This document shows, one piece after another, positions 54,674 to 63,397 of a DNA stretch of 64,000 bases. The position numbers and the translations under genes are program-made. Each line of letters begins with the position of its first letter. Position 1 is the stretch's first letter. The stretch spans positions 1,426,001 to 1,490,000 of the forward strand of contig NZ_CP021642.1 in assembly GCF_003048375.1 (NCBI RefSeq), given 5' to 3'. The notes under the pieces were generated by a model, which saw nothing but the letters and a program-made list of their open reading frames with translations, ran no database searches and was not told where the DNA came from. This stretch comes from Campylobacter concisus (lineage in GTDB: Bacteria > Campylobacterota > Campylobacteria > Campylobacterales > Campylobacteraceae).

Positions 54674-56494
54674 TCAAATTTGAGCTTTATTTTTAAATTC
54701 CGCCACTCTCGCCTTTGCAGCCTGCGTGATATCATCCTCGTAGTCGTAGAAGTTAAAGGTCGCTCCGTGCTGGAAAAAGCCATTTAATATGTCGCCACTT
54801 TGTCGGTTTTTCAGATCAAGCTCGGCCACCTTAAAGCCGTCATTTGTCGCGCAAAATTCTTTTAGTCTAGCTGGCGCCTCTTTTAGCTTGGTAAATAAAA
54901 AGCAGTATCCATCGCCGCCATTTCGCCCCACTCTACCGCGCAGCTGATGAAGCGTGGCAAGCCCCAGCCGTTCAGCGCCCACGATCACTATCGTATTTAG
55001 CCTTGGCAGCGAGATCCCCACCTCTACAACGGTGGTTGAGAGCAAAATTTCACCCTCTTCTCTAAACCGCCTTAAAATTTCTTCTTTCTCTTTATCCTTG
55101 CCGTGCGTGACGAAGACATTTTTGAAATTCTTTAGCCAAAAGCCCTGTGCCTCGCTTAGACTTTGGTAGTTTGAGCTCTCGCTGCTCTCAACTAGCGGAT
55201 AGATGATGGCTACTTGAAAGCCGCCTGCAAGCTGCTTTTTGATGTGAGCTAGCAAAAAGCCAAACTCGCTAGCGCCTAAAATTTGGCTTATTATATTTTT
55301 CTTAAACGGCATCTGCTTTAAAAAGCTAAAATTTACGATCTCAGACTGGATTAAACTTAGCGTCCTTGGTATTGGCGTAGCTGAAAACTGCACGAAATTT
55401 GCTCGCTCGTCCTCGCTTGAAGCCAGCTCCTCTATCTTTTTGCGCTGGTTTGAGCCAAAGCGGTGCTGCTCATCGACCATGACAAGCGGCGAGTTTGGCA
55501 GCTCGTGAAAGAGCAGCGCATGCGTGCCAACGATCAAATTTACCCCGCCAAAGTCTATCTTTTTCTCCCCGCTTCGCACCAGCATCACGTTCATAAAAGG
55601 CGGCAGCAGCCTCTTTGCTTCATTATAAATTTGCTCGCTTAAGATGCTTGTTGGCGCCATCAAAATGGCACTTTGCGGATAGACACTAAGAGCAGCTGAT
55701 AAGATCACTAGCGTCTTGCCACTTCCCACGTCGCCCATTATGACGCGCCTTTTTGCCTGCACAGCGCTAAGGTCGTCTCTGATGTCATTTATGGCGTTTA
55801 TCTGATCATTTGTAGGCGTAAATGGCAAGCCCTTAAGCCAAGAGCTTATGTCAAAAAGCTTGATTTTTGGGCTTTTAAAATAGGTTTTTTTAGCACTTAG
55901 CTTTTTTATGTAGTTAAAAATTTCTACAAATTTTAAGATTTCTAAGCCCTCGCCATCGTTTTTTAGGCGGTATAAAATTTGCACGCTTTGCTCATCTAGT
56001 CTTTGCAAATCAGCTAGAAATTTAGCCTCTTTTTCGTTTAACCCTTCGGCTAGTAAATTTTGCAAATTTAGATATTTTAAGATGAGTTTTTTTAGCTCCT
56101 CATCTTTTAGCTCGGTCTTAAATTTAGGCACGATCTGACCTATTTTTGTGGTGATTTTTGGATTTACGATCTGCCACGAGCCAAAGGCGTATGAGCAAAG
56201 CCCATATATCGCCATCTCTTTGCCTGTCTTAAAAGCGCCGTAGTGCCAAGACTTTGCGTTAAAAATGACGATCTTTACACTACTTTGCCACTGCTCGCAA
56301 AAGGCAAGTGCCGTTAGCATGCCAGGGCGAGAGACTAGCGAAGTGATCTTTACATTTATGCAGACTTGCCCCTCTCTTGGGCTCTTAGCGATCGTCGTAT
56401 CCTCAAAGCCCTTTGGTAGCACGAGAGCAAGGTCAAGCAGGCTAAGCACGCCTATTTTTAGAAGTTTTGCTCTGTCGCTTGCTTCAAATTTCAT
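54674..56494 (-). CDS. recG: ATP-dependent DNA helicase RecG
   Basis: 606 residues, shorter than the 690 of E. coli, as is usual in Campylobacterota. An N-terminal OB-like wedge domain is followed by helicase motifs: GDVGSGKT (I), TATGSD-equivalent APTSILSEQI, VDEQHRFG (II, DEQH rather than DExH), FSATPIPRT (III), and the motif VI region QLRGRVGRNG. It remodels stalled replication forks and branched DNA. The start overlaps the end of the M16 gene by 11 bases. Confidence 0.95.
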   Translation of the reverse strand: MKFEASDRAKLLKIGVLSLLDLALVLPKGFEDTTIAKSPREGQVCINVKITSLVSRPGMLTALAFCEQWQSSVKIVIFNAKSWHYGAFKTGKEMAIYGLCSYAFGSWQIVNPKITTKIGQIVPKFKTELKDEELKKLILKYLNLQNLLAEGLNEKEAKFLADLQRLDEQSVQILYRLKNDGEGLEILKFVEIFNYIKKLSAKKTYFKSPKIKLFDISSWLKGLPFTPTNDQINAINDIRDDLSAVQAKRRVIMGDVGSGKTLVILSAALSVYPQSAILMAPTSILSEQIYNEAKRLLPPFMNVMLVRSGEKKIDFGGVNLIVGTHALLFHELPNSPLVMVDEQHRFGSNQRKKIEELASSEDERANFVQFSATPIPRTLSLIQSEIVNFSFLKQMPFKKNIISQILGASEFGFLLAHIKKQLAGGFQVAIIYPLVESSESSNYQSLSEAQGFWLKNFKNVFVTHGKDKEKEEILRRFREEGEILLSTTVVEVGISLPRLNTIVIVGAERLGLATLHQLRGRVGRNGGDGYCFLFTKLKEAPARLKEFCATNDGFKVAELDLKNRQSGDILNGFFQHGATFNFYDYEDDITQAAKARVAEFKNKAQI

Positions 56495-57713
56495 TTTTTA
56501 AGACGCAAAAACTTAGCTGGTTGATCTCTGCGTGGGCTTTTATGAAGCTATTTAGCTCGCTTAGCGAAAGGGCTGAAATTTTATCAAGGTCCTTTAAAAA
56601 TGCCCCAAGCTCGCCATGCTCGTAAAACTCGCCCTGCGCGATGTCAAGGCGCTTAAATAGCGTCTCAAGTCTAAGTGGCAACGAGCCAAGTAAAAATTTC
56701 TTCGCCTGCTCAAGCTCGGCCTTGCTAACGCCTTTTTTACTAAATTTTAAAATTTCCTCTTTTATAACGGCGATAGCCTCATCTTTTTTCTCATTTTTTG
56801 TCTGCATGTAGCCATAAAGCTGGCTGTAAGAGAGATTTAGCAAATTTCTAGCGTAGGCGCTGTATGCAAGCCCTCTTTTCACGCGTATCTCCTCCATTAG
56901 CCTCGAGCCAAAGCCACCCTCGCCTAGGATAAATGTCGCCACTGCGGCCTTGTATTTCTCTTCTGGCTTTACATCAAATGGCGCGCCAAAGTAGATGTAG
57001 GCCTGTTCGCTTTGCCTGATGATCTCGCTACTTTCGCACTTGTCGCTTGGGCTAAAGCGCTCTAGCTTTCGCACCTTGCCAGGTTTTAGTATCTCTAAAA
57101 CGCTAGCCAGCTCTTTTGTCTGCTTCTCGTCGATGTCGCCACCTAGCACACAAAGCAAATTTGAAAGGTCTAAATGCTCGTTTAAAAATTTGCTTACATC
57201 TTCAAGTGTGATCGCTTTTACGCTCTTTTTCGTGCCGATGCTTGGCTGAGCAAGCACGCTTTTTGGATACAAAAGCTCAAAAAGCCCCTGCCTTGCCACG
57301 TAGTCAAAGTCGTTTTCATTTGCTGCGATCTCGCCAAGTGTGACGGTTTTGCACCTATTTAGAATTTCTTCTGTTAAATTTGGAGCGCTTATAAGCTCTT
57401 TTAGCTTGCCACACGCAAAGGTAAAGTGCTCTTTTAGGCAATTTATATCGATGCAAAATGTCTCAAAGCCGCAGCTTGCATTTAGGCTAATCGCCCGCAC
57501 TTCAAGCTCTTTAGCAAATTTAGCCGAGCCTAGCTTCATATCACCCTCGTTTAGCAAATTTGCACTTAGCCTTGCAAGGCCTGCTAGCTTGCCATTTTGC
57601 GAGCTACCAGCTGCTTTGAAAACTAGCTTTAGGCTCACTACTGGCATCGCTTTTGAGCTTTCAAAAACGACTGGAATTTTTACATTTTTTACATTGATAT
57701 CTAAAATTTTCAT
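56484..57713 (-). CDS. M16 family peptidase-like protein lacking the zinc site
   Basis: 409 residues, two M16 domains. In active members the first domain carries H-x-x-E-H, in a segment like GLAHFLEHM. Here the aligned stretch is GLARLSANLLNEGD, so both histidines and the Glu are gone. The second-domain marks EEIRVKRGLAYSAYA, with the Arg/Tyr substrate-binding pair, are intact. This is the pattern of the non-catalytic subunit of bacterial M16 pairs. No active partner is next to it. It abuts mqnC (start at the base before) and overlaps recG. Confidence 0.88.
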   Translation of the reverse strand: MKILDINVKNVKIPVVFESSKAMPVVSLKLVFKAAGSSQNGKLAGLARLSANLLNEGDMKLGSAKFAKELEVRAISLNASCGFETFCIDINCLKEHFTFACGKLKELISAPNLTEEILNRCKTVTLGEIAANENDFDYVARQGLFELLYPKSVLAQPSIGTKKSVKAITLEDVSKFLNEHLDLSNLLCVLGGDIDEKQTKELASVLEILKPGKVRKLERFSPSDKCESSEIIRQSEQAYIYFGAPFDVKPEEKYKAAVATFILGEGGFGSRLMEEIRVKRGLAYSAYARNLLNLSYSQLYGYMQTKNEKKDEAIAVIKEEILKFSKKGVSKAELEQAKKFLLGSLPLRLETLFKRLDIAQGEFYEHGELGAFLKDLDKISALSLSELNSFIKAHAEINQLSFCVLKNEI

Positions 57714-58760
57714 CTAAAATTTCTCCAAAATATCGTAGTTTGTGTTACGCTTAGCTGGGATTTCTCCGACATCTTTTATAAGCTCGATCATCTGGTCTTG
57801 ATTCATCCTAAAGCTAGCCCCTGCAGCCTTTACGACGTTTTCCTCCATCATTGTGCTACCAAGGTCGTTTGCGCCAAAAAGAAGCGCTAGCTGGCCTACG
57901 TAGCTGCCCTGCGTGACCCAGCTGCTTTGGATATTTTTAAAGTTATCCAAAAAGAGCCTTGAAACCGCAAGAAGCCTTAGATAGACGTTTGAGCTTTGCT
58001 TTTTGATCTCAGGGATTTCTTGCATGAGCTTTGTATTTAGCCCTTGAAAGCTCCAAAGTATAAAGGCTCTAAATCCAGCCGTTTCATCTTGTAAATTTCT
58101 GATATGCTCCCAGTGCTCCACTATCTCACGAGTGCTCTCAACCGTGCCAAACATCATCGTTGCAGTCGTTTTCATGCCAAGCTCGTGCGCCTCTTTGTGT
58201 ATGCGAAGCCAGTCTGCGGTGTCGCACTTTTTAGGGGCGATGATGTCGCGAACGCGGTCGCTTAAAATCTCCGCTCCAGCCCCTGGCATCGAGTATAAGC
58301 CCTTTTTGTTTAGGCGTCTTAAGACCTCTTTTGTAGAAATTTTTGAAACTCTTGCGATGTAGTCGATCTCAACGGCAGAAAAGCCATGTATCGTGATGCT
58401 TGGATAGTGCTTGCTGATGTAGCTTACAAGCTCCTCGTACCACTCGATCTTTAGCTTTGGATGAACGCCACCTTGAAATAAAATTTGCGTGCCGCCAATG
58501 GCGATTAGCTCCTCAATCTTCTTGCCGATCTCCTCAAAACTTAGCACATAAGCGTCCTCTTCTTTTGCGTGGCGGTAAAATGCGCAAAATTTACAATCCA
58601 CCCAGCAGACGTTTGTATAGTTGATGTTGCGATCTACGATAAAGGTCGTAATGCCATCTGGATGAAGCTCTTTTTTTCTAGCTAGCGCCATCTTGCCAAG
58701 CTCGTGAAGCGGTGCATTTTCTATAAGATCGATGGCTTCATTTACACTAAGTCTTTTCAA
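57714..58760 (-). CDS. mqnC: Cyclic dehypoxanthinyl futalosine synthase (radical SAM)
   Basis: 348 residues from TTG at 58760, with AAGG six bases upstream. A longer frame reaches 58805 but its TTG start lacks a ribosome site. Radical SAM cysteines are in NYTNVCWVDCKFCAFYR (C-x3-C-x2-C). Other marks are ILFQGGVHP, GAGAEILSDRVR and WSFQGLNT. MqnC forms the ring system in the futalosine route to menaquinone, the only quinone route in Campylobacter. It starts the mqnC-M16-recG run. Confidence 0.93.
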   Translation of the reverse strand: MKRLSVNEAIDLIENAPLHELGKMALARKKELHPDGITTFIVDRNINYTNVCWVDCKFCAFYRHAKEEDAYVLSFEEIGKKIEELIAIGGTQILFQGGVHPKLKIEWYEELVSYISKHYPSITIHGFSAVEIDYIARVSKISTKEVLRRLNKKGLYSMPGAGAEILSDRVRDIIAPKKCDTADWLRIHKEAHELGMKTTATMMFGTVESTREIVEHWEHIRNLQDETAGFRAFILWSFQGLNTKLMQEIPEIKKQSSNVYLRLLAVSRLFLDNFKNIQSSWVTQGSYVGQLALLFGANDLGSTMMEENVVKAAGASFRMNQDQMIELIKDVGEIPAKRNTNYDILEKF

Positions 58761-58892
58761 ATTTAACCTTTTATTTTGCTTATTTTTGGGCGAGAGTTTA
58801 GCCAAAAATGCTTTTAAATATGATAAATCAGGCGTTATGAAAAATTAATTTTTAAAGGCTAAAATGTGAGAAATTCTTTAAAGGAGCGAGTT

Positions 58893-59105
58893 ATGAAAAA
58901 GATGATATTTGCCGTTATCTGCGGGCTATTTTTAGTTGGTTGTGCCAAAAATGAACCAAAGCCAGCTGGGCCTCAAGATGCAAGTTGTGGATGTGCTCAT
59001 CATCAAAAAATGATGCAAGAAAATATGCCAAGCTGCCCACATCATGGCATGCAAGGTGCGATGCATGAGCAAATGCCAGCAGACTGCCCAGCTCACGCAA
59101 AATAA
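58893..59105 (+). CDS. Small Met/His/Cys-rich lipoprotein
   Basis: 70 residues from ATG 58893 (AAAGGAGCGAGTT upstream). Signal peptide MKKMIFAVICGLFLVGC, lipobox Cys17. The mature 53 residues contain about six His, eight Met and four more Cys, in motifs such as CGCAHHQKMM, CPHHGM, MHEQM and CPAHA. Such spacing suits soft-metal ligands, with copper the obvious guess. I know no named family. It is monocistronic with a perfect terminator behind it. Confidence 0.8.
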   Translation: MKKMIFAVICGLFLVGCAKNEPKPAGPQDASCGCAHHQKMMQENMPSCPHHGMQGAMHEQMPADCPAHAK

Positions 59106-59107
59106 TT

Positions 59108-59127
59108 AAAGTGCCAAATGGCACTTT
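59108..59127. terminator. Bidirectional terminator between the small lipoprotein and nfeD
   Basis: AAAGTGCC and GGCACTTT form a perfect stem with an AAAT loop, followed on the plus strand by ATTTTAAT and on the minus strand by AATTATT. It overlaps the nfeD stop codon, so it serves both convergent genes. Confidence 0.8.
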
Positions 59128-59518
59128 ATTTTAATATAACTTTGTCGCCTTTAGTGCCTAAAACCTGCACTTTCTCGCCGTTTTTTAGCGCTCCGTCATA
59201 CTTCCAAAGAGTGCCTTTAAAATAGACCATATTTTCTCTGATCTCGCCAACGCCAGCTTCGTCTAAAAATTCCTCATTAAAGCTCTCTTTTCTAGACATA
59301 AATTTACTCTTTAACGGCGCCTTTAAGAGCGCAAGCAAGATAAAGGCAAGCACCAAGACAGCTAAAATTTGAAAGCTCCACTCAAAACCAAAGCCAAAAT
59401 TTACCGCTCCAACGATGATAAAAGCGACGCCAAAAAAGAGCAGATAAAATGAAAATAGCATAAGCTCAGCCACGCACAAGAGCGCGCCGATGGCTATCAT
59501 TATAAATGGACTTATCAC
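59126..59518 (-). CDS. NfeD-like membrane protein
   Basis: 130 residues: three membrane helices in the first 80 residues, then a small OB-fold domain (GEIRENMVYFKGTLWKYDGA, GEKVQVLGTKGDKVILK). Short NfeD proteins act beside SPFH proteins in membrane microdomains or quality control. Its start overlaps the SPFH stop by 4 bases, the classic nfeD-slipin operon. Confidence 0.88.
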   Translation of the reverse strand: MISPFIMIAIGALLCVAELMLFSFYLLFFGVAFIIVGAVNFGFGFEWSFQILAVLVLAFILLALLKAPLKSKFMSRKESFNEEFLDEAGVGEIRENMVYFKGTLWKYDGALKNGEKVQVLGTKGDKVILK

Positions 59519-60429
59519 ACCTTATCCTTAGCTAAGAAATTCTTTAAAACGCTAAGCGAGCCGATGAGTTCAGTCGCCTCGTAAGGGACTAAAATTTTAT
59601 CTTTTGAGCTGTTTTTGGCTAGCTCGCTAAATGCCCCCACCCTGTCACGAGCGAGCAGAAATTCAGCCGCATTTGCGTTTTTGCTCATGCTGTCATTTAT
59701 CATATCCATAGCCTCTTTTTGAGCCGTTGCGATGGCGATTTGCTCGTATTTTTTCGCATCAGCCATACGCTCGATCGCCTCTGCTTGAAGCACTTTTTCT
59801 TGTTTTAGCGCCTCTGCGTTTCGGATGAGCGCCTCTTTTTCAGCCAAGGCTTTTAGCTCGATCGCGCGTTTTTCACGCTCAGCTTTCATCTGCATATTCA
59901 TCGCCTCTTCGATGCCAAGCGGGACAGAAATTTCAGAAATTTCAACCCTCATGATCTTTACGCCCCAGTTGCCAGCTGCATCGCCAAGAGCCACTTGAAG
60001 TGCGGCATTTAGGCGGTCACGTGAGCTTAGTGTATCATCAAGGTTCATCGCTCCTATCTCGCCACGAAGCGTTGTCATGGCTAAATTTGCAATGGCGCGC
60101 TTGTAGTTATCTACGTTATAAACCGCCATTTTTGCATCAAATACCTTTAAAAAGACGATGCCATCGACGCTAATATTAACGTTATCTTTTGTGATGACTT
60201 GCTGTTTTGTGATATCAACAAGCTGCTCTTTTATAGTTATGATCGCCCTTATCTGATCGACAAATGGGATGATAATGTGAAATCCCCCGTCAAGCACCTT
60301 GTGAAATTTACCAAGTCGCTCGATCAGCAAGTTATCTGCTTGCGATACGATCTTGATGCCAGCTTTTAAAAACAAAAATGCAAAAATAACCAAAACAACG
60401 ACTAAAACGCCAAATGTCTCAACTTGCAT
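59515..60429 (-). CDS. SPFH/stomatin-like protein (paraslipin, QmcA type)
   Basis: 304 residues. One N-terminal membrane helix (about 6-26) is followed by an SPFH domain: VSQADNLLIERLGKFHKVLDGGFHIIIPFVDQIR, VNISVDGIVFLKV, RGEIGAMNLDD. A coiled-coil region with Glu/Ala/Lys repeats (MQMKAEREKRAIEL) follows. These proteins form membrane rings that modulate FtsH-like proteases. AGGAGA precedes the ATG, and the gene is coupled to nfeD. Confidence 0.92.
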   Translation of the reverse strand: MQVETFGVLVVVLVIFAFLFLKAGIKIVSQADNLLIERLGKFHKVLDGGFHIIIPFVDQIRAIITIKEQLVDITKQQVITKDNVNISVDGIVFLKVFDAKMAVYNVDNYKRAIANLAMTTLRGEIGAMNLDDTLSSRDRLNAALQVALGDAAGNWGVKIMRVEISEISVPLGIEEAMNMQMKAEREKRAIELKALAEKEALIRNAEALKQEKVLQAEAIERMADAKKYEQIAIATAQKEAMDMINDSMSKNANAAEFLLARDRVGAFSELAKNSSKDKILVPYEATELIGSLSVLKNFLAKDKV

Positions 60430-60470
60430 CTTCTCTCCTTTAATTTATAATTTGTTATTTTCTTAAGTAT

Positions 60471-60476
60471 TATAAT
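60471..60476 (+). promoter_or_regulatory. Probable -10 box of the first NlpE-like gene
   Basis: TATAAT within AGTATTATAATAC, 34 bases before the start codon. Confidence 0.5.
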
Positions 60477-60509
60477 ACATTTTAAATTTTATTTTCGAAA
60501 AGGATCAGC

Positions 60510-60938
60510 ATGAAAAATTTTATCTTTGCACTAAGTGCGGCTCTACTTTTAGCAGGTTGCGCTACGTCAAACCAAAGCGCGAGCGTCCCACAAGGCAAAT
60601 GTGAAGTAAAAGGCAGCTGCATGGCTCCAGTAAGCAGCATCGAAGGCACTTATAAGGCGTTTTTACCTTGCGCTAGTTGCATGGGCATAGACTCAACCCT
60701 CACACTAAAAAAAGACGGCACATTTGAAAGTGTGATGAACTACAAGTCAAAAGACAACTACAAAGCCGTTAGTAAGGGCAAATACTCTATAAAAAATGGT
60801 GTTATCACAACCGTTGATGAGTATAAAGAGAAGAGTTTTTATAAGATCGAGGGTGAGAGCCTAAAGATGCTTGACATGGATCAAAAAGAGGTCACTGGCG
60901 AGCTAAAAGATAAATACATCTTTAAACGCGTAAAATAA
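60510..60938 (+). CDS. NlpE-N-domain lipoprotein
   Basis: 142 residues. Lipoprotein signal MKNFIFALSAALLLAGC (Cys17). After a short linker comes an NlpE N-terminal domain: GTYKAFLPCASCMGIDSTLTL with the CxxC pair, followed by strands FESVMNYKSKD, GKYSIKNGVITTV. NlpE in E. coli reports surface and copper stress to Cpx, and no Cpx system is here. An AAAAGGA site precedes the start. The next gene carries a second copy of the domain. Confidence 0.88.
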   Translation: MKNFIFALSAALLLAGCATSNQSASVPQGKCEVKGSCMAPVSSIEGTYKAFLPCASCMGIDSTLTLKKDGTFESVMNYKSKDNYKAVSKGKYSIKNGVITTVDEYKEKSFYKIEGESLKMLDMDQKEVTGELKDKYIFKRVK

Positions 60939-60956
60939 ATTTTAAAGGCAAAATGA

Positions 60957-60962
60957 TATAAT
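60957..60962 (+). promoter_or_regulatory. Probable -10 box of the second NlpE-like gene
   Basis: TATAAT within ATGATATAATTTT, 25 bases before the start codon, suggesting that the second gene can be transcribed on its own. Confidence 0.45.
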
Positions 60963-60986
60963 TTTGCAATTTTTAAGGAGTTGCAA

Positions 60987-62192
60987 ATGAAATATCTTTT
61001 TGCCATACTTATCTCATTTTTCATCATCGGCTGCGCGAAAAATGAAAATTTAAAGCCACAAAATCAAGAACAAACACAAAAATCAAAAGAAGAAAAACCT
61101 CTTCTTAGAGATGAAAAAACCAAAAAACCAGAAAAACTAATACTTTCAAACTCTATCTACACGAGCTACTACACGACCTTGCCATGCTCAAACTGCGAGG
61201 GCGTGAAGACTATCTTAACTCTAAATAAAGACAAAACCTATACAAAAACTATGCTTACGATGGATAAGGCTGCTACTTTGGTAGAAAAAGATGGCACATT
61301 TGATGTCGATGAGAGTGCTATCGTGCTAAAAGATGAAAGCGGCGCGCTTAGCTACTTTGTGCCAAATAAAAACTCACTTCTTCAGCTTGATGATAAGAAA
61401 AACAAGCGAGTTGGCGTGCTAGCTCAAATTTATAACTACGAGCCGGTAAATAGGGCTTATAAAGAGAGTTTTTTTGCTAGATTTTCTAAATTTAAAGACA
61501 AAAATGGCTTTTTAGAGCTTGTGCTCGTGCCTAGCAAAAATGGCGCAAAGATAAGCTTTTACTCATCGCTAAAAGATGGCTCGCCACTTTGTAAATTTAA
61601 CTCAGAGCTGCTTTATGACAAGGGCATTTTTTACCTTTTAGACGAAAAAGGCGTGGCTTTAAGTGTGCATAAAACCGCTAACGACATCTTCATAATCGCA
61701 AACGATAAAATTTGCAAAAATGCTCACATAAGCGGACACTACAAAAGAGAAAAAGGCAGATCTAACCTCTTTGGCAAGGGCTTTTTTGCTAAACTTACAA
61801 ATGAGTCAGCAAACGCTGATGTGATGAAATTTTATGGCGCAAAAAACATAAAAAGAGACAATACTAAAAAAGAAAATAGCTACATCGTCACAAGCAAAAA
61901 CGAGAGAATTTTTGAATACACCTTGCTAAATGGCATCATTACAAGCATCGAAATTTACTCAAACGAGTTTAAAACTCCTGAAAACATCAGCCTAAAATCA
62001 AATTTCAAAGATATAAAAAACGCCCTTGTCATCTCTAAATTTCAAAGCGACACAAACAATATCTATCTAAAAATAGACAGCCACGACATGATCATAAAGC
62101 TTAAAAATCCACTCGCACAAGAGATAACAAACTTAAGCCAGATACCAGACGAGGCGCAAATAGAGCAGATAACTCTGATGTGGAACCAGTAG
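60987..62192 (+). CDS. Long NlpE-like lipoprotein
   Basis: 401 residues from ATG 60987 (AAGGAG upstream). Signal ends FIIGC (Cys15). A charged linker rich in Lys/Glu/Gln (18-55) leads to an NlpE-like domain with YTTLPCSNCEGVKTILTL and its CxxC. Residues about 155-240 look like a second small barrel (FLELVLVPSKNGAKISFY, CKFNSELLYDKGIFYLL). The remaining 160 residues are unrecognised. It shares the CxxC domain with the gene before it, so the pair probably arose by duplication. Confidence 0.82.
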   Translation: MKYLFAILISFFIIGCAKNENLKPQNQEQTQKSKEEKPLLRDEKTKKPEKLILSNSIYTSYYTTLPCSNCEGVKTILTLNKDKTYTKTMLTMDKAATLVEKDGTFDVDESAIVLKDESGALSYFVPNKNSLLQLDDKKNKRVGVLAQIYNYEPVNRAYKESFFARFSKFKDKNGFLELVLVPSKNGAKISFYSSLKDGSPLCKFNSELLYDKGIFYLLDEKGVALSVHKTANDIFIIANDKICKNAHISGHYKREKGRSNLFGKGFFAKLTNESANADVMKFYGAKNIKRDNTKKENSYIVTSKNERIFEYTLLNGIITSIEIYSNEFKTPENISLKSNFKDIKNALVISKFQSDTNNIYLKIDSHDMIIKLKNPLAQEITNLSQIPDEAQIEQITLMWNQ

Positions 62193-62193
62193 T

Positions 62194-63390
62194 TTGAAAG
62201 AGTATCTTAAGCTTTTAAAGGATGAGAGAAATTTCCGCCTTTTAAGCACCATCCAGCTCATGTGCTACTTTGGCGTGTGGTTCTCGCACACTGGCATCTT
62301 TACGCTACTTATCTCGCTTGACGCTCCTGTTTGGGCGCTCACGCTAAGTGCGGCGATGGCATTTATCCCAGGTGTTGTCATCGCTCCATTTAGTGGCATT
62401 TTGGTGGATAAATTTAGCCCAAAACCTATGCTTGTGATCATGATGGCGGTTGAGACCATAAGCGTTTTTATGCTGCTTTTTATAAACTCACTTGATTATT
62501 TATGGTTACTTTTGCTTATCATTTTTATTAGAAACGGCGTTGGCGGGATGTATTTTCAAGTAGAGATGAGCGTGCTGCCAAAAATTTTAAGTAAAGAGAG
62601 CCTAAAGCTTGCAAACGAGATCCACTCGATCATCTGGGCAGTCTCATACACCGCTGGCATGGGGCTTGCAGGCGTTTATATACACTTTTTTGGCATCAAA
62701 AGTGCATTTTTGCTTGACGGAGCTCTTTATCTTTGCAGTTTTGGCTTTTTATATCTTCTAAAACTAGACGGGCTAAAGCCAGAATTTATAGAAAAACCTC
62801 TAAAAATGCTCAAAAATGGGCTTAAATACCTAAAAGAAAATAGGCTCATCGTGCATCTTATATTTTTGCACGCTTTTGTTGGTATCACCGCTTATGACGC
62901 GTTGATCGCACTTTTGGCTGACTATAGATACGCAAATTTACTCTCAACCTCGCTAGTTATTGGCCTGCTAAACGCCTCAAGGTCGATCTCACTGATGTTT
63001 GCGCCAGCCTTGCTTAGTAAATTTATGAACAAAAAAACTCTCATCTACATTTACATCGGTCAAGGGCTTGGCATCATCATCTGGGCGCTCTCTTTGAGAA
63101 ATTTTTATCTCTCGCTCATTGGCATCATCTTTGCTGGTTTTTGCACGTCAAGCCTTTGGAGCTACACCTACACACTGCTTCAACAAAACTGCAAAAAAGA
63201 GTTTTACGGCAGAGTGATCGCGTATAACGATATGGTTTTTCTTGGATTTAGCGCACTTATCTCATTTGCGATTGGCTTTTTATACGAGCTTGGACTAAGC
63301 GTGGAGATGATCGCAGCCTTTATGGGAAGCCTCTTTTTCGTAGGAGCCTTTTACTACCACGTAGTTTCAAAAAGGTATGAGATAAGGTAA
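62194..63390 (+). CDS. MFS transporter (EntS-like MFS_3 type)
   Basis: 398 residues, about 12 membrane helices. Start is TTG at 62194, one base after the stop of the lipoprotein gene, so it is probably translated from the same message. Family features are the loop SGILVDKFSPKP between helices 2 and 3, IRNGVGGMYFQVEMSVLPKIL and the amphipathic central linker. This branch exports siderophores or drugs. The substrate here is unknown. Confidence 0.85.
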   Translation: MKEYLKLLKDERNFRLLSTIQLMCYFGVWFSHTGIFTLLISLDAPVWALTLSAAMAFIPGVVIAPFSGILVDKFSPKPMLVIMMAVETISVFMLLFINSLDYLWLLLLIIFIRNGVGGMYFQVEMSVLPKILSKESLKLANEIHSIIWAVSYTAGMGLAGVYIHFFGIKSAFLLDGALYLCSFGFLYLLKLDGLKPEFIEKPLKMLKNGLKYLKENRLIVHLIFLHAFVGITAYDALIALLADYRYANLLSTSLVIGLLNASRSISLMFAPALLSKFMNKKTLIYIYIGQGLGIIIWALSLRNFYLSLIGIIFAGFCTSSLWSYTYTLLQQNCKKEFYGRVIAYNDMVFLGFSALISFAIGFLYELGLSVEMIAAFMGSLFFVGAFYYHVVSKRYEIR

Positions 63391-63397
63391 AATTGAT

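Noticed and set aside
54469-54696. 75-codon rightward frame between the 107-residue gene and recG
   Set aside because: It has no ribosome site, low-complexity AAATTT-derived residues and runs into the end of recG on the other strand.
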